Numbered from the stretch's first letter, positions 18,139-27,424 are shown. The stretch is 62,376 nt of DNA from CBFGTV01 sp965652145 (GCA_965652145.1 CBFGTV010000013.1:1-62376), one strand, 5' to 3'. Notes: generated by a model not told the origin, from the letters alone. A program made the numbers and translations.

Positions 18139-18540
18139 TTATTTTATATTTATCCCAATCATTCCGCCGACACTGCCGGCTGCTATGCTGATAAGCAGCC
18201 GATAACCCACATAACGGTCAAGGGTATATTCCGTAAGAAACATTTTGCTTAGAATGACCAACAGCAACATGAACACCAAGCCAATTAAGGCCCCATGAAG
18301 CCAACCCTTGGTACCAATATGGGCTACGGTATAAATGGCTCCATAAACCACCCCTAAAATCATAACAATTGTGGTTACCAGGGGGATTAACCCTTCCCCT
18401 GCCATTGTATAAGTGATGATAATACCAAAGAGTAAAAATAAAAGCAAAGATAACACATAGCCCCGCACCAGACCTCTGCCATAGGTGAAAAGGTTAAAAG
18501 GACCACTGTTCTTTACGACATTTTTTTTACCACCCTTCAT
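18139..18540 (-). CDS. TIGR04086-type small membrane protein
   Basis: A 133-residue membrane protein with four hydrophobic segments (about 26-47, 52-72, 80-100 and 112-131) and a basic N-terminus. Its length, topology and place between yajC and the SCIFF genes match the TIGR04086 family of Firmicutes, whose function is unknown. It starts at ATG 18540 with GGAGGTGC upstream. A strong terminator separates it from yajC, so it should have its own promoter in the 18541-18640 gap. Confidence 0.85.
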   Translation of the reverse strand: MKGGKKNVVKNSGPFNLFTYGRGLVRGYVLSLLLFLLFGIIITYTMAGEGLIPLVTTIVMILGVVYGAIYTVAHIGTKGWLHGALIGLVFMLLLVILSKMFLTEYTLDRYVGYRLLISIAAGSVGGMIGINIK

Positions 18541-18640
18541 AATAGCACCTCCACTGCGCTTTTATTGAAATAATATGCGACAGTTTTGGTTTTATACCAT
18601 TTGAATGACTGATTGACTGCAAAAAGGCCCTCTTGATTAT

Positions 18641-18713
18641 AAAAAAAGCCCTAATCCTATTTCCAATACCGTCCCTTTAGGACGATATAATTGAAGACAT
18701 AGGATTAGGGCTT
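18641..18713 (-). terminator. Strong branched terminator of the spoIID-queA-tgt-yajC run
   Basis: Arms 18646-18660 and 18699-18713 form a perfect 15-base stem. The 38-base interior contains a second small hairpin (GTCC, CTTTA, GGAC at 18671-18683). Seven U residues follow on the minus strand. It lies 24 bases after yajC. Confidence 0.9.
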
Positions 18714-18737
18714 CTACACGAAGCCTTAAGTGATGGA

Positions 18738-19013
18738 CTATTCCTCCTCTGATGCAAGGTTTCCAATAGCCCATTTTGCTACTACTAATTTGGTTTTATC
18801 GGCTCCAACCTCCAGTGTCATGCTGTCTTCCTTAATTTTAACCACCTTACCATAAATTCCTCCTATGGTAACAACATGATCACCAACCTTTAGATTGTTT
18901 CTCATTTCTCTAACTTTCTTTTCCTTTTTCTGTTGCGGTCTGATGACAAATATGTAGAAAATTACGATAAAACCGATTGGTAATATCAAGCTTGATAATT
19001 GTTGTGCGTTCAA
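18738..19013 (-). CDS. yajC: Preprotein translocase subunit YajC
   Basis: The 91-residue protein has one N-terminal membrane segment (about 8-25), the family motif FYIFVIRPQQKKEKK and a short basic cytoplasmic domain. YajC associates with SecDF, which is encoded about 4 kb away. The start is a TTG (19011-19013), chosen because AAAGGAGGTG lies 7 bases before it. It follows tgt in the usual queA-tgt-yajC order. Confidence 0.95.
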   Translation of the reverse strand: MNAQQLSSLILPIGFIVIFYIFVIRPQQKKEKKVREMRNNLKVGDHVVTIGGIYGKVVKIKEDSMTLEVGADKTKLVVAKWAIGNLASEEE

Positions 19014-19094
19014 GCTCCTTCACCTCCTTTACAGGTTTAATATTCAACTCTATATTCAACAAAAATGACATATTTCCTTTTTATTAATTAATTT

Positions 19095-20219
19095 TTAAGA
19101 ATTTAAGTCATATCCATATTGATTAAAGAACTCCCGTCTAAAATCCAACAATCGGTCTTCCCGGATGGCCTGTCTGATCTGTTCCATCAGCTTCAACAGG
19201 AAGTATAGATTATGATAGGTTAACAGCCTAAGGCCCAGGATTTCATTGGCCTTGAAAAGGTGTCTTAAATAAGCTCGACTGTAGGTTTTACAGGTATAGC
19301 AATCACAGTTGGCATCCAGGGGCTCAAATGATTCCGTATGGACGGCATTTTTAATGACTACCTTCCCCCGGCTTGTCATAGCTGTTCCGTTTCGCCCTAT
19401 TCTGGTAGGTAGTACGCAATCAAACATGTCGATTCCCCTTATACTGCCCTCTATTAAAGCATCGGGACTGCCTACTCCCATCAAATATCTTGGCTTATTT
19501 TTGGGCATAAGGGGTGTTGTATATTCTAAAACCTCATACATTAATGGTTTTGGTTCTCCTACACTAAGGCCCCCCACTGCATAGCCCGGCAGGTCAAGCT
19601 CCAACAGCTCAGCTGCACTTTGTCTTCTAAGATCCTCGTACATACCTCCCTGTATAATCCCAAATAAGCCTTGACTATGGGGATTTTTGTGGGCATCCAG
19701 ACATCGTTTAGCCCATCGGGTAGTTCTTTCCAATGATTGTTTAACGTATTCTCGATCTGCAGGATAAGGAGGACATTCATCAAATGCCATCATAATATCT
19801 GAGCCCAGGGCATTTTGAATTTCAACAGCCTTTTCTGGGCTAATGAAGTGCTTTGATCCGTCCAGATGGGATCTAAATTCTACCCCTTCCTCAGAAATTT
19901 TTCGGAGGGGCCCAAGGCTAAAAACCTGAAAGCCTCCACTATCGGTAAGAATCGGTTTATCCCAGTTCATAAAGGAATGGAGTCCTCCAGCCTTTTTGAT
20001 TAATTCATGACCCGGTCTAAGATATAAATGATAGGTATTACCCAAAATAATCTGAGATTTAATCTCCTTAAGCTCTTCAGGGGTCATGGCCTTGACGGTG
20101 GCCTGGGTTCCAACGGGCATGAAAATTGGGGTTTCAATTTCCCCATGGGGAGTAGAGATTTTTCCAAGCCTAGCCCCACTTTGCTTACACTCTTTAATCA
20201 GCTCATATTTTATTGCCAT
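19095..20219 (-). CDS. tgt: Queuine tRNA-guanine transglycosylase
   Basis: Tgt exchanges guanine 34 of GUN-anticodon tRNAs for preQ1 on the way to queuosine. The 374-residue enzyme has the nucleophile region of family Tgt (DSGGFQVFSL, and DMFDCVLPTR), and zinc ligands CDCYTC with a later His in TYHN. QueA, the next enzyme, is encoded 15 bases upstream. Confidence 0.97.
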   Translation of the reverse strand: MAIKYELIKECKQSGARLGKISTPHGEIETPIFMPVGTQATVKAMTPEELKEIKSQIILGNTYHLYLRPGHELIKKAGGLHSFMNWDKPILTDSGGFQVFSLGPLRKISEEGVEFRSHLDGSKHFISPEKAVEIQNALGSDIMMAFDECPPYPADREYVKQSLERTTRWAKRCLDAHKNPHSQGLFGIIQGGMYEDLRRQSAAELLELDLPGYAVGGLSVGEPKPLMYEVLEYTTPLMPKNKPRYLMGVGSPDALIEGSIRGIDMFDCVLPTRIGRNGTAMTSRGKVVIKNAVHTESFEPLDANCDCYTCKTYSRAYLRHLFKANEILGLRLLTYHNLYFLLKLMEQIRQAIREDRLLDFRREFFNQYGYDLNS

Positions 20220-20234
20220 AGTTTTATCACCTTT

Positions 20235-21260
20235 CTATTTTATGAACATTGCATCACCAAAGCTAAAGAACCGATAGCCTTCCTCAACTGCAACCTGATA
20301 TGCCTTCATTACCCTTTCCTTTCCGGCCAGGGCCGACACCAGCATAATTAAGGTAGACTGGGGTAAATGGAAATTTGTAATTAGGTGATCGATTACCTTA
20401 AATTGATAACCAGGATAGATAAAAATCTCAGTCCAGCCACTGCCTGCCTTCACCAGGCCGCCCTCGACAGCGGCTGATTCCAGGGTTCGGCAGCAGGTCG
20501 TGCCAACGGCAATCACCTTGCCGTCCCTTAGCTTGGTATCATTAATAATTTTTTCGTTTTCTACATCAATCTGGTAAAACTCACTATGCATTTTATGCTC
20601 CAGTAGGTTTTCCACCTTAACAGGCCGAAAAGTGCCTAACCCTACATGAAGGGTAATATAGGCAATCTTAATTCCCTTAGCCTTTATTGCTGCCAGGAGC
20701 TCCTCTGTAAAGTGCAGGCCTGCAGTGGGAGCTGCGGCTGAGCCTTGATACTTTGAATAAACCGTTTGATAACGCTCTCGATCCCTTAAGGGAACCGTAA
20801 TATAGGGCGGAAGCGGCATCTCCCCCAGTTGATCCAACACAGCCTCAAAGGCTCCCTCATAATAAAACTTTACAATCCTTGAACCTTCTTCCGTAATGTC
20901 CATGACCTCTGCCCTTAATAAGCCATTTCCAAAGCTTATGATTGAACCTACCCTTGCTCTTTTACCAGGCTTCACCAAAACCTCCCAGCAATTTAGCTCC
21001 ATTCGCTTGAGCAGTAAAAATTCCACCCGACCACCGGTGCCTTCCCTTTCCCCCAGCAATCTGGCCGGCAGAACCCGGGTATTGTTTAAAACCAAGCAGT
21101 CTCCTTCGTTCATATACTTAATGATTTCATAAAAATAGCTATGGGTAATGGCTCCCGTATTCTTGTCTAATATCATCAATCGTGATTCATCTCGTTTTTC
21201 CAGAGGTGTTTGGGCAATCAGCTCTTCTGGAAGATAAAAATCAAAATCTGTTGTTTTCAT
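20235..21260 (-). CDS. queA: S-adenosylmethionine:tRNA ribosyltransferase-isomerase
   Basis: QueA transfers the ribosyl part of SAM to preQ1 in tRNA, giving epoxyqueuosine. The 341-residue sequence begins with the family hallmark FYLPEELIAQ and contains NNTRVLPARL, AAPTAGLHFT and HVGLGTFRPV. Its ATG overlaps the stop codon of the SpoIID-like gene by one base, so translation is coupled. Confidence 0.97.
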   Translation of the reverse strand: MKTTDFDFYLPEELIAQTPLEKRDESRLMILDKNTGAITHSYFYEIIKYMNEGDCLVLNNTRVLPARLLGEREGTGGRVEFLLLKRMELNCWEVLVKPGKRARVGSIISFGNGLLRAEVMDITEEGSRIVKFYYEGAFEAVLDQLGEMPLPPYITVPLRDRERYQTVYSKYQGSAAAPTAGLHFTEELLAAIKAKGIKIAYITLHVGLGTFRPVKVENLLEHKMHSEFYQIDVENEKIINDTKLRDGKVIAVGTTCCRTLESAAVEGGLVKAGSGWTEIFIYPGYQFKVIDHLITNFHLPQSTLIMLVSALAGKERVMKAYQVAVEEGYRFFSFGDAMFIK

Positions 21261-22912
21261 TAACGTAATTCCACCTTTACATCTGTATAATAATGGGTCA
21301 ATATATCTTTAAAGTTGTAATTTTTCTCTGCCATCGCCTTGGCACCATGCTGGCTCATTCCCAGGCCGTGACCATAGCCCTTTCCCTCAATGAGAACGGC
21401 TTCGGGGTTGGAATCAATTCCTTTATAGCTTTCCCCATTATAAATCTGTATATTAGCTGGATTTTTTAATTCCTTGGAGCCCTCAGCAGAAATTACATGT
21501 AGCTGATGGGGGGAAATGACTCCAGGGGCTTCTTGATCCTTTGACTTGACATAAATCGTTCCTTCTCCTTGGAGCATCACTTGGAACCAGGTGCTTCTAA
21601 GGCCAAAGACACTTCGGCTGGCTTCCTTTTTCAAGGTTTCCTTCCCCTTCGTACCTTCCACAACCAGGCTTAAAACCCTGCCATTGGGGGAAACCTCCGT
21701 AATTCGTATATTTTTTATTTCACCCACATCCATATTGTTCTTTGCCATGGCAGCTTGAAGCTCTGGTAAGGTTAGCTGAACAGACCAGGTGGAATTGGGG
21801 GTTCCCTCTGAAAAAGGGTCCTTTACACCTCTAATATAGGGCAGCACTGTGCTCCATACATTTTCGCTGTCTTCAGTCTGCCCGCCGCTATTGGAATGAT
21901 AATAGGGGGGAATAGGCTCTCCATTATAGGTTAAAATCATTGACTTTGTTTCGTCAACAGCTCGATTGGTGCTTGACTGCTCAACATCATAGCCCCCGTA
22001 TACCTGGGAGCTTACGGTATTGCAGAGATCAAAGCCATCCTCCCGATACTTTCCCATTATGGTAATGGCATAACCCCTGGCGGCCACAGCCTGGGCCTTT
22101 AGGGCTTCTAGGGGCCAGGAGGCCGGCATTTCCCTGGGAACCACACCGTATAGATATTCCTCTAAAGAAAGCCTGTTCACCACAGCCATATCGCTGCTGC
22201 TGCTTCTTTTGGCCGTAACCTCTCCACGGAATTGACTTCCCTCAATTTCCACGAGGGACGTCGTTCCCTTTTCCTCAATGGGCCCAAAATAAATATTTTC
22301 ACTGGAATCAAAACTAAAAATTGGTTTGCCGTTCAAATCCATCACCTGAACCCTGGTATCAGAAGGATAAACCACGGTTGTCTCTATTTTGGCCATTTCC
22401 CTAATTTCTGACGACTTTTCCAGGGCCGCCTCCTCGCTGACCAACAGGCCATAATATACCTGCCATCCGCCTTCATAGGCCAAATAAACCTGATCAGTCA
22501 ATTGAAGGTCTTTAATAAAGGCCTCAGCCGAGGATAGATTACTAAACCCATTACCTAGCTGGAGCCGATAAGGGCCCTGGAGAGTCATCTGAGATACCTG
22601 CTCCTGAATGGGGCCGGTATATTCCACATAGTTTCCTTTATTACCTAGATAATAAGCATCCTTCCTCAGGATAAGACCTGAAATATTGGGAAAATCAGTT
22701 AGATTAACTGTATTATTTCCCTGGTGCTTTTTGATTTCAAAGCCATTTTGGGCTTTAACCATTACAGTCGATTTTGCCGATGCTCTAAAATATAAGCCAA
22801 TTTCCACTTTTTCCGGCAGAGCCATGGACTGGTCTGCAAAGGAAGGGCATAAGCTTACAATGAACAGACCAATTAATAATATTGCATATTTTTTTAGCTT
22901 CGTTCCTTTCAT
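21260..22912 (-). CDS. SpoIID/LytB-domain cell-wall protein
   Basis: A 550-residue exported protein with an N-terminal signal or anchor (about 8-24) and a C-terminal SpoIID/LytB domain (about 250-550). The domain shows EEYLYGVVPREMPASW, LKAQAVAARGYA, YHSNSGGQTE and GYGHGLGMSQHG, the last carrying metal-site residues of SpoIID lytic transglycosylase. An N-terminal stretch around 115-180 looks SPOR-like. SpoIID acts in engulfment during sporulation; LytB relatives modify amidase action. The place between ruvB and queA is conserved in Clostridia, and this copy may differ from the main spoIID gene. Start 22912 is chosen for its signal peptide and GGAGTG; the in-frame start at 22984 adds a non-signal extension. 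Confidence 0.9.
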   Translation of the reverse strand: MKGTKLKKYAILLIGLFIVSLCPSFADQSMALPEKVEIGLYFRASAKSTVMVKAQNGFEIKKHQGNNTVNLTDFPNISGLILRKDAYYLGNKGNYVEYTGPIQEQVSQMTLQGPYRLQLGNGFSNLSSAEAFIKDLQLTDQVYLAYEGGWQVYYGLLVSEEAALEKSSEIREMAKIETTVVYPSDTRVQVMDLNGKPIFSFDSSENIYFGPIEEKGTTSLVEIEGSQFRGEVTAKRSSSSDMAVVNRLSLEEYLYGVVPREMPASWPLEALKAQAVAARGYAITIMGKYREDGFDLCNTVSSQVYGGYDVEQSSTNRAVDETKSMILTYNGEPIPPYYHSNSGGQTEDSENVWSTVLPYIRGVKDPFSEGTPNSTWSVQLTLPELQAAMAKNNMDVGEIKNIRITEVSPNGRVLSLVVEGTKGKETLKKEASRSVFGLRSTWFQVMLQGEGTIYVKSKDQEAPGVISPHQLHVISAEGSKELKNPANIQIYNGESYKGIDSNPEAVLIEGKGYGHGLGMSQHGAKAMAEKNYNFKDILTHYYTDVKVELR

Positions 22913-23020
22913 TTTGGCTTCACTCCTACTATCAATGGGTATCAACTTCATTACAATTCGACAGAAAAGGCTTTTTTCCTGCAATAATCTCTTTTACTAA
23001 AACCTTTATGGCAAAAGAAA

Positions 23021-23092
23021 AAGCTCCTTTTTATTCAGGGGGCCTATGAACACTCATGTAATACCCTTGCTTCCTGGAATAAAAAGAAGCTT
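23021..23092 (-). terminator. Terminator of the ruvC-ruvA-ruvB-DUF2905 run
   Basis: Arms 23021-23039 and 23073-23092 pair over about 19 positions with a few mismatches; a small inner palindrome (ATGAACACTCAT) sits in the loop. TTTCTTTT follows on the minus strand. It lies 36 bases after the DUF2905 stop and separates the ruv group from the SpoIID-like gene. Confidence 0.75.
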
Positions 23093-23127
23093 ATTATCAT
23101 TGATTGAAAGGCTTTTGGTCTTGATGA

Positions 23128-23340
23128 TTACCTTCTAAAAATTAAATTCAATATTAAGGTTAAAAGCAGACTGATGAGGATACTGGTCACTATGGGAAAA
23201 TAAAAGGTTACATTGCCCCTTTTCAACAGAATGTCTCCGGGAAGCCTGCCCAACCCTAATCTTCCTGCCAAGGTGACGATTCCCCCTACTATTATGAGGA
23301 TAATTCCTCCCATCATTAATAATCTGCCCATTGAATTCAT
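23128..23340 (-). CDS. DUF2905 small membrane protein
   Basis: The 70-residue protein has two hydrophobic segments (about 6-26 and 46-67) linked by GRLPGDILLKRGNVTFYFP, the hallmark of DUF2905. Function is unknown. It lies 8 bases after ruvB on the same strand, a conserved location in Clostridia. Start ATG 23340 has GGAGTAGGTG before it. Confidence 0.9.
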   Translation of the reverse strand: MNSMGRLLMMGGIILIIVGGIVTLAGRLGLGRLPGDILLKRGNVTFYFPIVTSILISLLLTLILNLIFRR

Positions 23341-23348
23341 TTTTTCAC

Positions 23349-24359
23349 CTACTCCTTAAGCGGTATATTAAAATGCCGATAGGCCTTTTCTGTTACCATC
23401 CTTCCCCGGGGAGTTCGGTTAATAAAACCTAATTGCAGCAGATACGGCTCATAGACATCTTCTATTGTGTTTTTTTCTTCCCCGGTGGAGGCAGCCAGGG
23501 TATCGATTCCTACAGGGCCGCCGCCAAAATTTTCTATCATGGTCGTAATCATTTTTTTATCTACCCCATCTAGTCCAAGGCCGTCGATTTCCATCATCTC
23601 TAAGGCCAGGCAGGCCACATGGCGATCAATTTTCCCCTGGGCCCTTACCTGGGCATAGTCTCTAACCCGCTTCAAAAGACGATTAGCAATTCTTGGAGTT
23701 CCCCTGGAACGGGTGGCAATTTCAACCGCCCCTTCCTGATCAATTTCTACATTCAATATTCTGGCTGACCGAATCACAATGTCTGTTAATTGCTCTGTAT
23801 TGTAAAGGGCCAGCTTACAAATTACCCCAAAGCGATCCCTGAGGGGAGAGGTTAACAGCCCCGCCCGGGTAGTGGCCCCAATTAGGGTGAATTTAGACAA
23901 ATCCAACCTGATTGAACGGGCACTGGGGCCCTTTCCTATGATGATATCCAGGGCATAATCCTCCATGGCAGGATACAGTATTTCCTCTACGGTACGGTTT
24001 AAACGATGGATTTCATCGATAAAGAGCACATCATTCTCTGATAAATTTGTTAGAATTGCTGCCAGGTCTCCGGGCCTTTCAATGGCAGGGCCAGAGGTTA
24101 TTCTAATATTGACATTCATCTCATTGGCTATAATATTGGACAGGGTGGTTTTTCCCAGTCCGGGAGGGCCATATAACAGTACATGATCCAAGGCCTCGTG
24201 CCTACCCTTGGCGGCTTCAATATAAATTTTCAAACGTTCCTTCACGCTTTCCTGCCCGATGTAATCCTCCAGCTTTTTAGGTCTTAGTCCACCATCAAGG
24301 TCCAGGTCCTCTTCCCTGAAATGACTGGTGACAATTCGATCTTCAGCTTCACTAAACAT
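23349..24359 (-). CDS. ruvB: Holliday junction branch migration helicase RuvB
   Basis: RuvB is the hexameric AAA+ motor that moves Holliday junctions. The 336-residue sequence has Walker A YGPPGLGKTT, Walker B LFIDEIHRL, sensor 1 GATTRAG, the arginine finger region LRDRFG and a C-terminal winged helix. It follows ruvA and ruvC on one transcript. Confidence 0.98.
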   Translation of the reverse strand: MFSEAEDRIVTSHFREEDLDLDGGLRPKKLEDYIGQESVKERLKIYIEAAKGRHEALDHVLLYGPPGLGKTTLSNIIANEMNVNIRITSGPAIERPGDLAAILTNLSENDVLFIDEIHRLNRTVEEILYPAMEDYALDIIIGKGPSARSIRLDLSKFTLIGATTRAGLLTSPLRDRFGVICKLALYNTEQLTDIVIRSARILNVEIDQEGAVEIATRSRGTPRIANRLLKRVRDYAQVRAQGKIDRHVACLALEMMEIDGLGLDGVDKKMITTMIENFGGGPVGIDTLAASTGEEKNTIEDVYEPYLLQLGFINRTPRGRMVTEKAYRHFNIPLKE

Positions 24360-24374
24360 AGTATTCCCTCTTTT

Positions 24375-24962
24375 CTATTTAACCAACCATTTTAATGCGT
24401 TTTTAATAATTTCTTCTGTCTTTCCATTTTCCTGTCCTACGGCCAGCAATGCCTTTTCAGCTTCTGTGCGGTGATAGCCTAGGGCCATGAGGGCATCTAT
24501 AACCTCTTGATTGCTCGACGCCTCTGGTTCTAAAATATCGTTTTCTTCCCTTTCCACCGAGAAATGCTTCACCTTATCCTTTAATTCCAGTACAATTCTC
24601 TCTGCTGTCTTTTTACCTACCCCCGGGGCCTTGGAAATGGCTTGAAAATCATTACCTCCAATAAAACCCACCAACCGTTGGGGCGTATAGGTGGATAAAA
24701 TTCCCGTAGCTACCTTGGGGCCAATTTTAGATACTGAAATCAGATGTTTAAAAAGCTCCAGCTCTTCCTTTGTTACAAAGCCGTAAAGACTGATTTCATC
24801 TTCCTTTACCGCTAAATAGGTATAGATGGTGAGGGCTTCGCCCTTCCTGGCCTGGGCTGCACTATTCATGGTGCTGTTAATTCGATAGCCGATTCCATTC
24901 ACCTCTACAATTATTTTATCTAATAGGATATCTGCAACAATCCCCTTTATATATTCAAACAA
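24375..24962 (-). CDS. ruvA: Holliday junction branch migration protein RuvA
   Basis: RuvA binds the four-way junction and positions RuvB. The 195-residue product shows an OB-fold N-terminus (FEYIKG), helix-hairpin-helix motifs (VSKIGPKVATGIL and APGVGKKTAERIVLELKDK) and the small C-terminal domain that contacts RuvB. The start is a TTG at 24962, which gives the family's usual beginning and has GGAGG 8 bases before; a TTG two codons earlier lies too close to that site. Confidence 0.96.
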   Translation of the reverse strand: MFEYIKGIVADILLDKIIVEVNGIGYRINSTMNSAAQARKGEALTIYTYLAVKEDEISLYGFVTKEELELFKHLISVSKIGPKVATGILSTYTPQRLVGFIGGNDFQAISKAPGVGKKTAERIVLELKDKVKHFSVEREENDILEPEASSNQEVIDALMALGYHRTEAEKALLAVGQENGKTEEIIKNALKWLVK

Positions 24963-24981
24963 GTGCAATCCCTCCGTTATT

Positions 24982-25476
24982 TTACTTTAAACGAAACAGG
25001 TTCCGGAAATTACCCGAATGGGCATGACAAACCGCCACTGCCAAGGCATCGGCCACATCATCGGGCTTTGGGACCTTTTCTAAATTCAGCAGTGCTTTAA
25101 TCATTTGCTGAACCTGACTTTTGTCTGCCCTGCCATATCCCACCACCCCCTGCTTAACCTGAAGGGGCGTGTATTCATAAACAGGGATCTGCTTTAAGGC
25201 CGCCGAAAGTAAGGCTACACCCCTGGCTTGACCTACTAAAATGGCCGTTTTGGCATTGGTATTAAAAAATAGCTCCTCAATGGCAACTGCCTGGGGCCGA
25301 TAGGTTTCAATCAAACTGCTTAACTGAACAAATATTGCTTCTAATCGCTGATCTGTCGTAATATCATTGGAGGTTTTAATGGCGTCATAATGAATGACCT
25401 TAAAGCGATTTCCCTCATAATGAATAATTCCAATGCCCATAATCGCAATTCCTGGGTCTATTCCTAATATAATCAT
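24982..25476 (-). CDS. ruvC: Holliday junction resolvase RuvC
   Basis: RuvC cuts Holliday junctions symmetrically. The 164-residue enzyme keeps the four acidic catalytic residues: D in GIDPG, E in AIEELFF and the pair in KPDDVADALA. It leads the ruvCAB run, with AGGAGGT ahead of ATG 25476. Confidence 0.97.
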   Translation of the reverse strand: MIILGIDPGIAIMGIGIIHYEGNRFKVIHYDAIKTSNDITTDQRLEAIFVQLSSLIETYRPQAVAIEELFFNTNAKTAILVGQARGVALLSAALKQIPVYEYTPLQVKQGVVGYGRADKSQVQQMIKALLNLEKVPKPDDVADALAVAVCHAHSGNFRNLFRLK

Positions 25477-25505
25477 ACTGACCTCCTGCGGCTTCTATTA
25501 TCTTT

Positions 25506-25533
25506 ATTATGATTTAATATAATTTCCTTCCAA
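25506..25533 (-). promoter_or_regulatory. Possible promoter of ruvC
   Basis: TTGGAA (25528-25533), a 16-base spacer and CATAAT (25506-25511) stand about 30 bases before ruvC. The match is moderate and the call is tentative. Confidence 0.35.
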
Positions 25534-25562
25534 ACAGTCTTCCCAGCGTGGGATTTAAATTA

Positions 25563-26462
25563 TTACCATGCTGCAACTGTATTTTTAAGGGTTCCGATTC
25601 CTTCTATTTCACATTCCACCACATCTCCAGGCTTCATAAATCGTGGCGGGTTAAAGCCCATGCCTACACCAGAGGGGGTACCGGTGGCGATGATATCACC
25701 GGGCTTTAAGGTCATTCCCCGGGATAAATCCTCTATGATGGTTGGAATATCAAAAATGAAATCCGACGTATTGCCCTGCTGTCTTATTTCACCGTTAATT
25801 TTGCTTATTACCTTAAGCTCTAAGGGCAGAGGCAGTTGACTTTTATGGACAATACAGGGGCCTAAGGCTGTGAAGCTGTCTAGGCTTTTTCCTCGAAACC
25901 ATTGCATGTGCCTTTGCTGCAGATCCCTTGCCGAAAGATCGTTCATAATGGTATAGCCAAAAATATAATTTTCGACTTCTTCTTTAGGAATATTGATTCC
26001 CTCCTTACCAATTACCACAGCCAGTTCCACCTCATAGTCCAGCATGGTTGTCACGGCTTCATTTCCATTGATTCTTTCATGGGGCCCTATGGCTCGATGA
26101 ACTCTTTTGGAAAAGTAAACAGGATACTTTGGCAGCTCTATTTTTTGATTAAATCCCTTGGCGGTTTCCTGTACATGCTCCTTATAATTTAGTCCTAGAC
26201 AAAGAATATCGTGAACCGGCTGCGAAATGGGGGCCTGAATTTGAACCTCTCTAAGGAGCTTTCCCGAATAGCCCTCAAAGTTATTTTGGTAAAGCTCCTT
26301 CAATCGAAATATTTCATTTTCTTCAGTTCGGCTTATAAAACCATTCATATCTTCAAAATGTTCAGGCAGCCCCAGCTGATTAAGGTCATACACCTTGGTG
26401 CCCTCTGCATTGATAATTCCAATAGCTTTTTGATTGTCTATATGATAGCTGATAAACTTCAT
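25563..26462 (-). CDS. Fumarylacetoacetate hydrolase family protein
   Basis: A 299-residue protein with the FAH fold. The metal-binding acidic residues are seen in DYEVELAVVIG, and the conserved GDIIATGTPSGVG and CLGLNYKEH segments are present. An N-terminal domain of about 80 residues precedes the catalytic part. Family members hydrolyse or decarboxylate 2-oxo acids, for example acylpyruvates, or act as oxaloacetate decarboxylases; the substrate here cannot be assigned. Terminators and a TATAAT box around it suggest a single-gene unit. Confidence 0.92.
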   Translation of the reverse strand: MKFISYHIDNQKAIGIINAEGTKVYDLNQLGLPEHFEDMNGFISRTEENEIFRLKELYQNNFEGYSGKLLREVQIQAPISQPVHDILCLGLNYKEHVQETAKGFNQKIELPKYPVYFSKRVHRAIGPHERINGNEAVTTMLDYEVELAVVIGKEGINIPKEEVENYIFGYTIMNDLSARDLQQRHMQWFRGKSLDSFTALGPCIVHKSQLPLPLELKVISKINGEIRQQGNTSDFIFDIPTIIEDLSRGMTLKPGDIIATGTPSGVGMGFNPPRFMKPGDVVECEIEGIGTLKNTVAAW

Positions 26463-26486
26463 TGTTTTCCTCCCTCCTAAAAAAGA

Positions 26487-26522
26487 AATGACATTATAAT
26501 ATTCTCCGTCATTTACAATGTC
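26487..26522 (-). promoter_or_regulatory. -10 box with overlapping inverted repeats before the FAH-family gene
   Basis: A TATAAT (26493-26498, minus) lies 30 bases before the start codon. It is embedded in two overlapping 6-base inverted repeats: 26487-26492 with 26508-26513, and 26490-26495 with 26517-26522. No clear -35 is visible. It could be an operator, but short repeats are common in AT-rich DNA. Confidence 0.35.
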
Positions 26523-26627
26523 CCCTTCTTATTTTTTATTATTTATAAAAAATCTGTAGAAGGAAATGTAAAACTAAGGTCGAACTGATTAAAATTATCT
26601 TGAAATCAAGTGAAGAATAGGGCCCAA

Positions 26628-26657
26628 AAAGCCCCCACATAAAAATGTGAGGGCTTT
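26628..26657 (-). terminator. Intrinsic terminator after bofC
   Basis: Arms 26628-26640 and 26645-26657 pair at 12 of 13 positions, with a G-U at the remaining one on the minus strand, and are followed by TTTTT. It begins 18 bases after the BofC-like stop codon. Confidence 0.9.
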
Positions 26658-26674
26658 AAGATTGATATCATAGG

Positions 26675-27322
26675 TTAAGAGCTATAATCCTCTAGGAGCT
26701 GATTAACCTCTTCCTGGGTTTTTAATAAAATACCACGGCTCAGTTTGTCCTGATCCACCTTCGGTAAGACAGCAATTGGAATAGAAGTTTTTTCAACTAA
26801 ATGTCTAACTCCAGCCTCATCAAATTGATAAATGGCTATATAGCCGTCCTGGTGGGAAACAAGGTAATGATTGGGACAAATTTGATCCTTTGCTTGAAAT
26901 AATATGACTTCATCGCCAGAAAAACGAACCACCTGCCAATCAGATAAATCCAGGGCCACCAGCGCCTTAAAATCCTGTTCCTTTAATCCAATCATCTTTT
27001 CATCCGGGGCCGTTACGTCATCTCGTATTGTTTGACATTGAGTAAAATGAGTGCGATATATTATTTTTGTATCTTCTCCAATCGATATTTTATGACTGGC
27101 AACGGGTTCATCCAAATCTTCAGGGTTTTCGGGAAGCTCTGTCAAGCCAAGCTTGCTATTTTCCTCCTGTTGCCGATTGTTATCATCAAGCTCCGTTACT
27201 TGAGGGTTTTCTCCAACTCTGAGGGGACCAATATAGTAACCAAATATGAAGCCCACCAGACCAAAAATCAACCAGATTGCAAAAAAAGCTGCAATATATG
27301 GGCCGCTTCGCCTTCTTCTCAT
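26675..27322 (-). CDS. BofC C-terminal domain protein
   Basis: The 215-residue protein has a short basic start (MRRRRSG), one membrane segment (about 10-31) and an outside part. The last 90 residues match the BofC C-terminal domain, with HYLVSHQDGYIAIYQFD as the clearest stretch. In Bacillus BofC slows SigmaK checkpoint signalling in the forespore; clostridial versions lack a proven role. Start ATG 27322 follows TAAGGAGG; an upstream in-frame start at 27364 would bury that site. Confidence 0.85.
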   Translation of the reverse strand: MRRRRSGPYIAAFFAIWLIFGLVGFIFGYYIGPLRVGENPQVTELDDNNRQQEENSKLGLTELPENPEDLDEPVASHKISIGEDTKIIYRTHFTQCQTIRDDVTAPDEKMIGLKEQDFKALVALDLSDWQVVRFSGDEVILFQAKDQICPNHYLVSHQDGYIAIYQFDEAGVRHLVEKTSIPIAVLPKVDQDKLSRGILLKTQEEVNQLLEDYSS

Positions 27323-27424
27323 GGCTATAACCTCCTTATACTCTATGGAGGTTATTTTAACCAACTATCTAAATATTATACAGGGCTATGCTCTTTACTC
27401 ATTGCAAAATCCTACAATTTAAGG

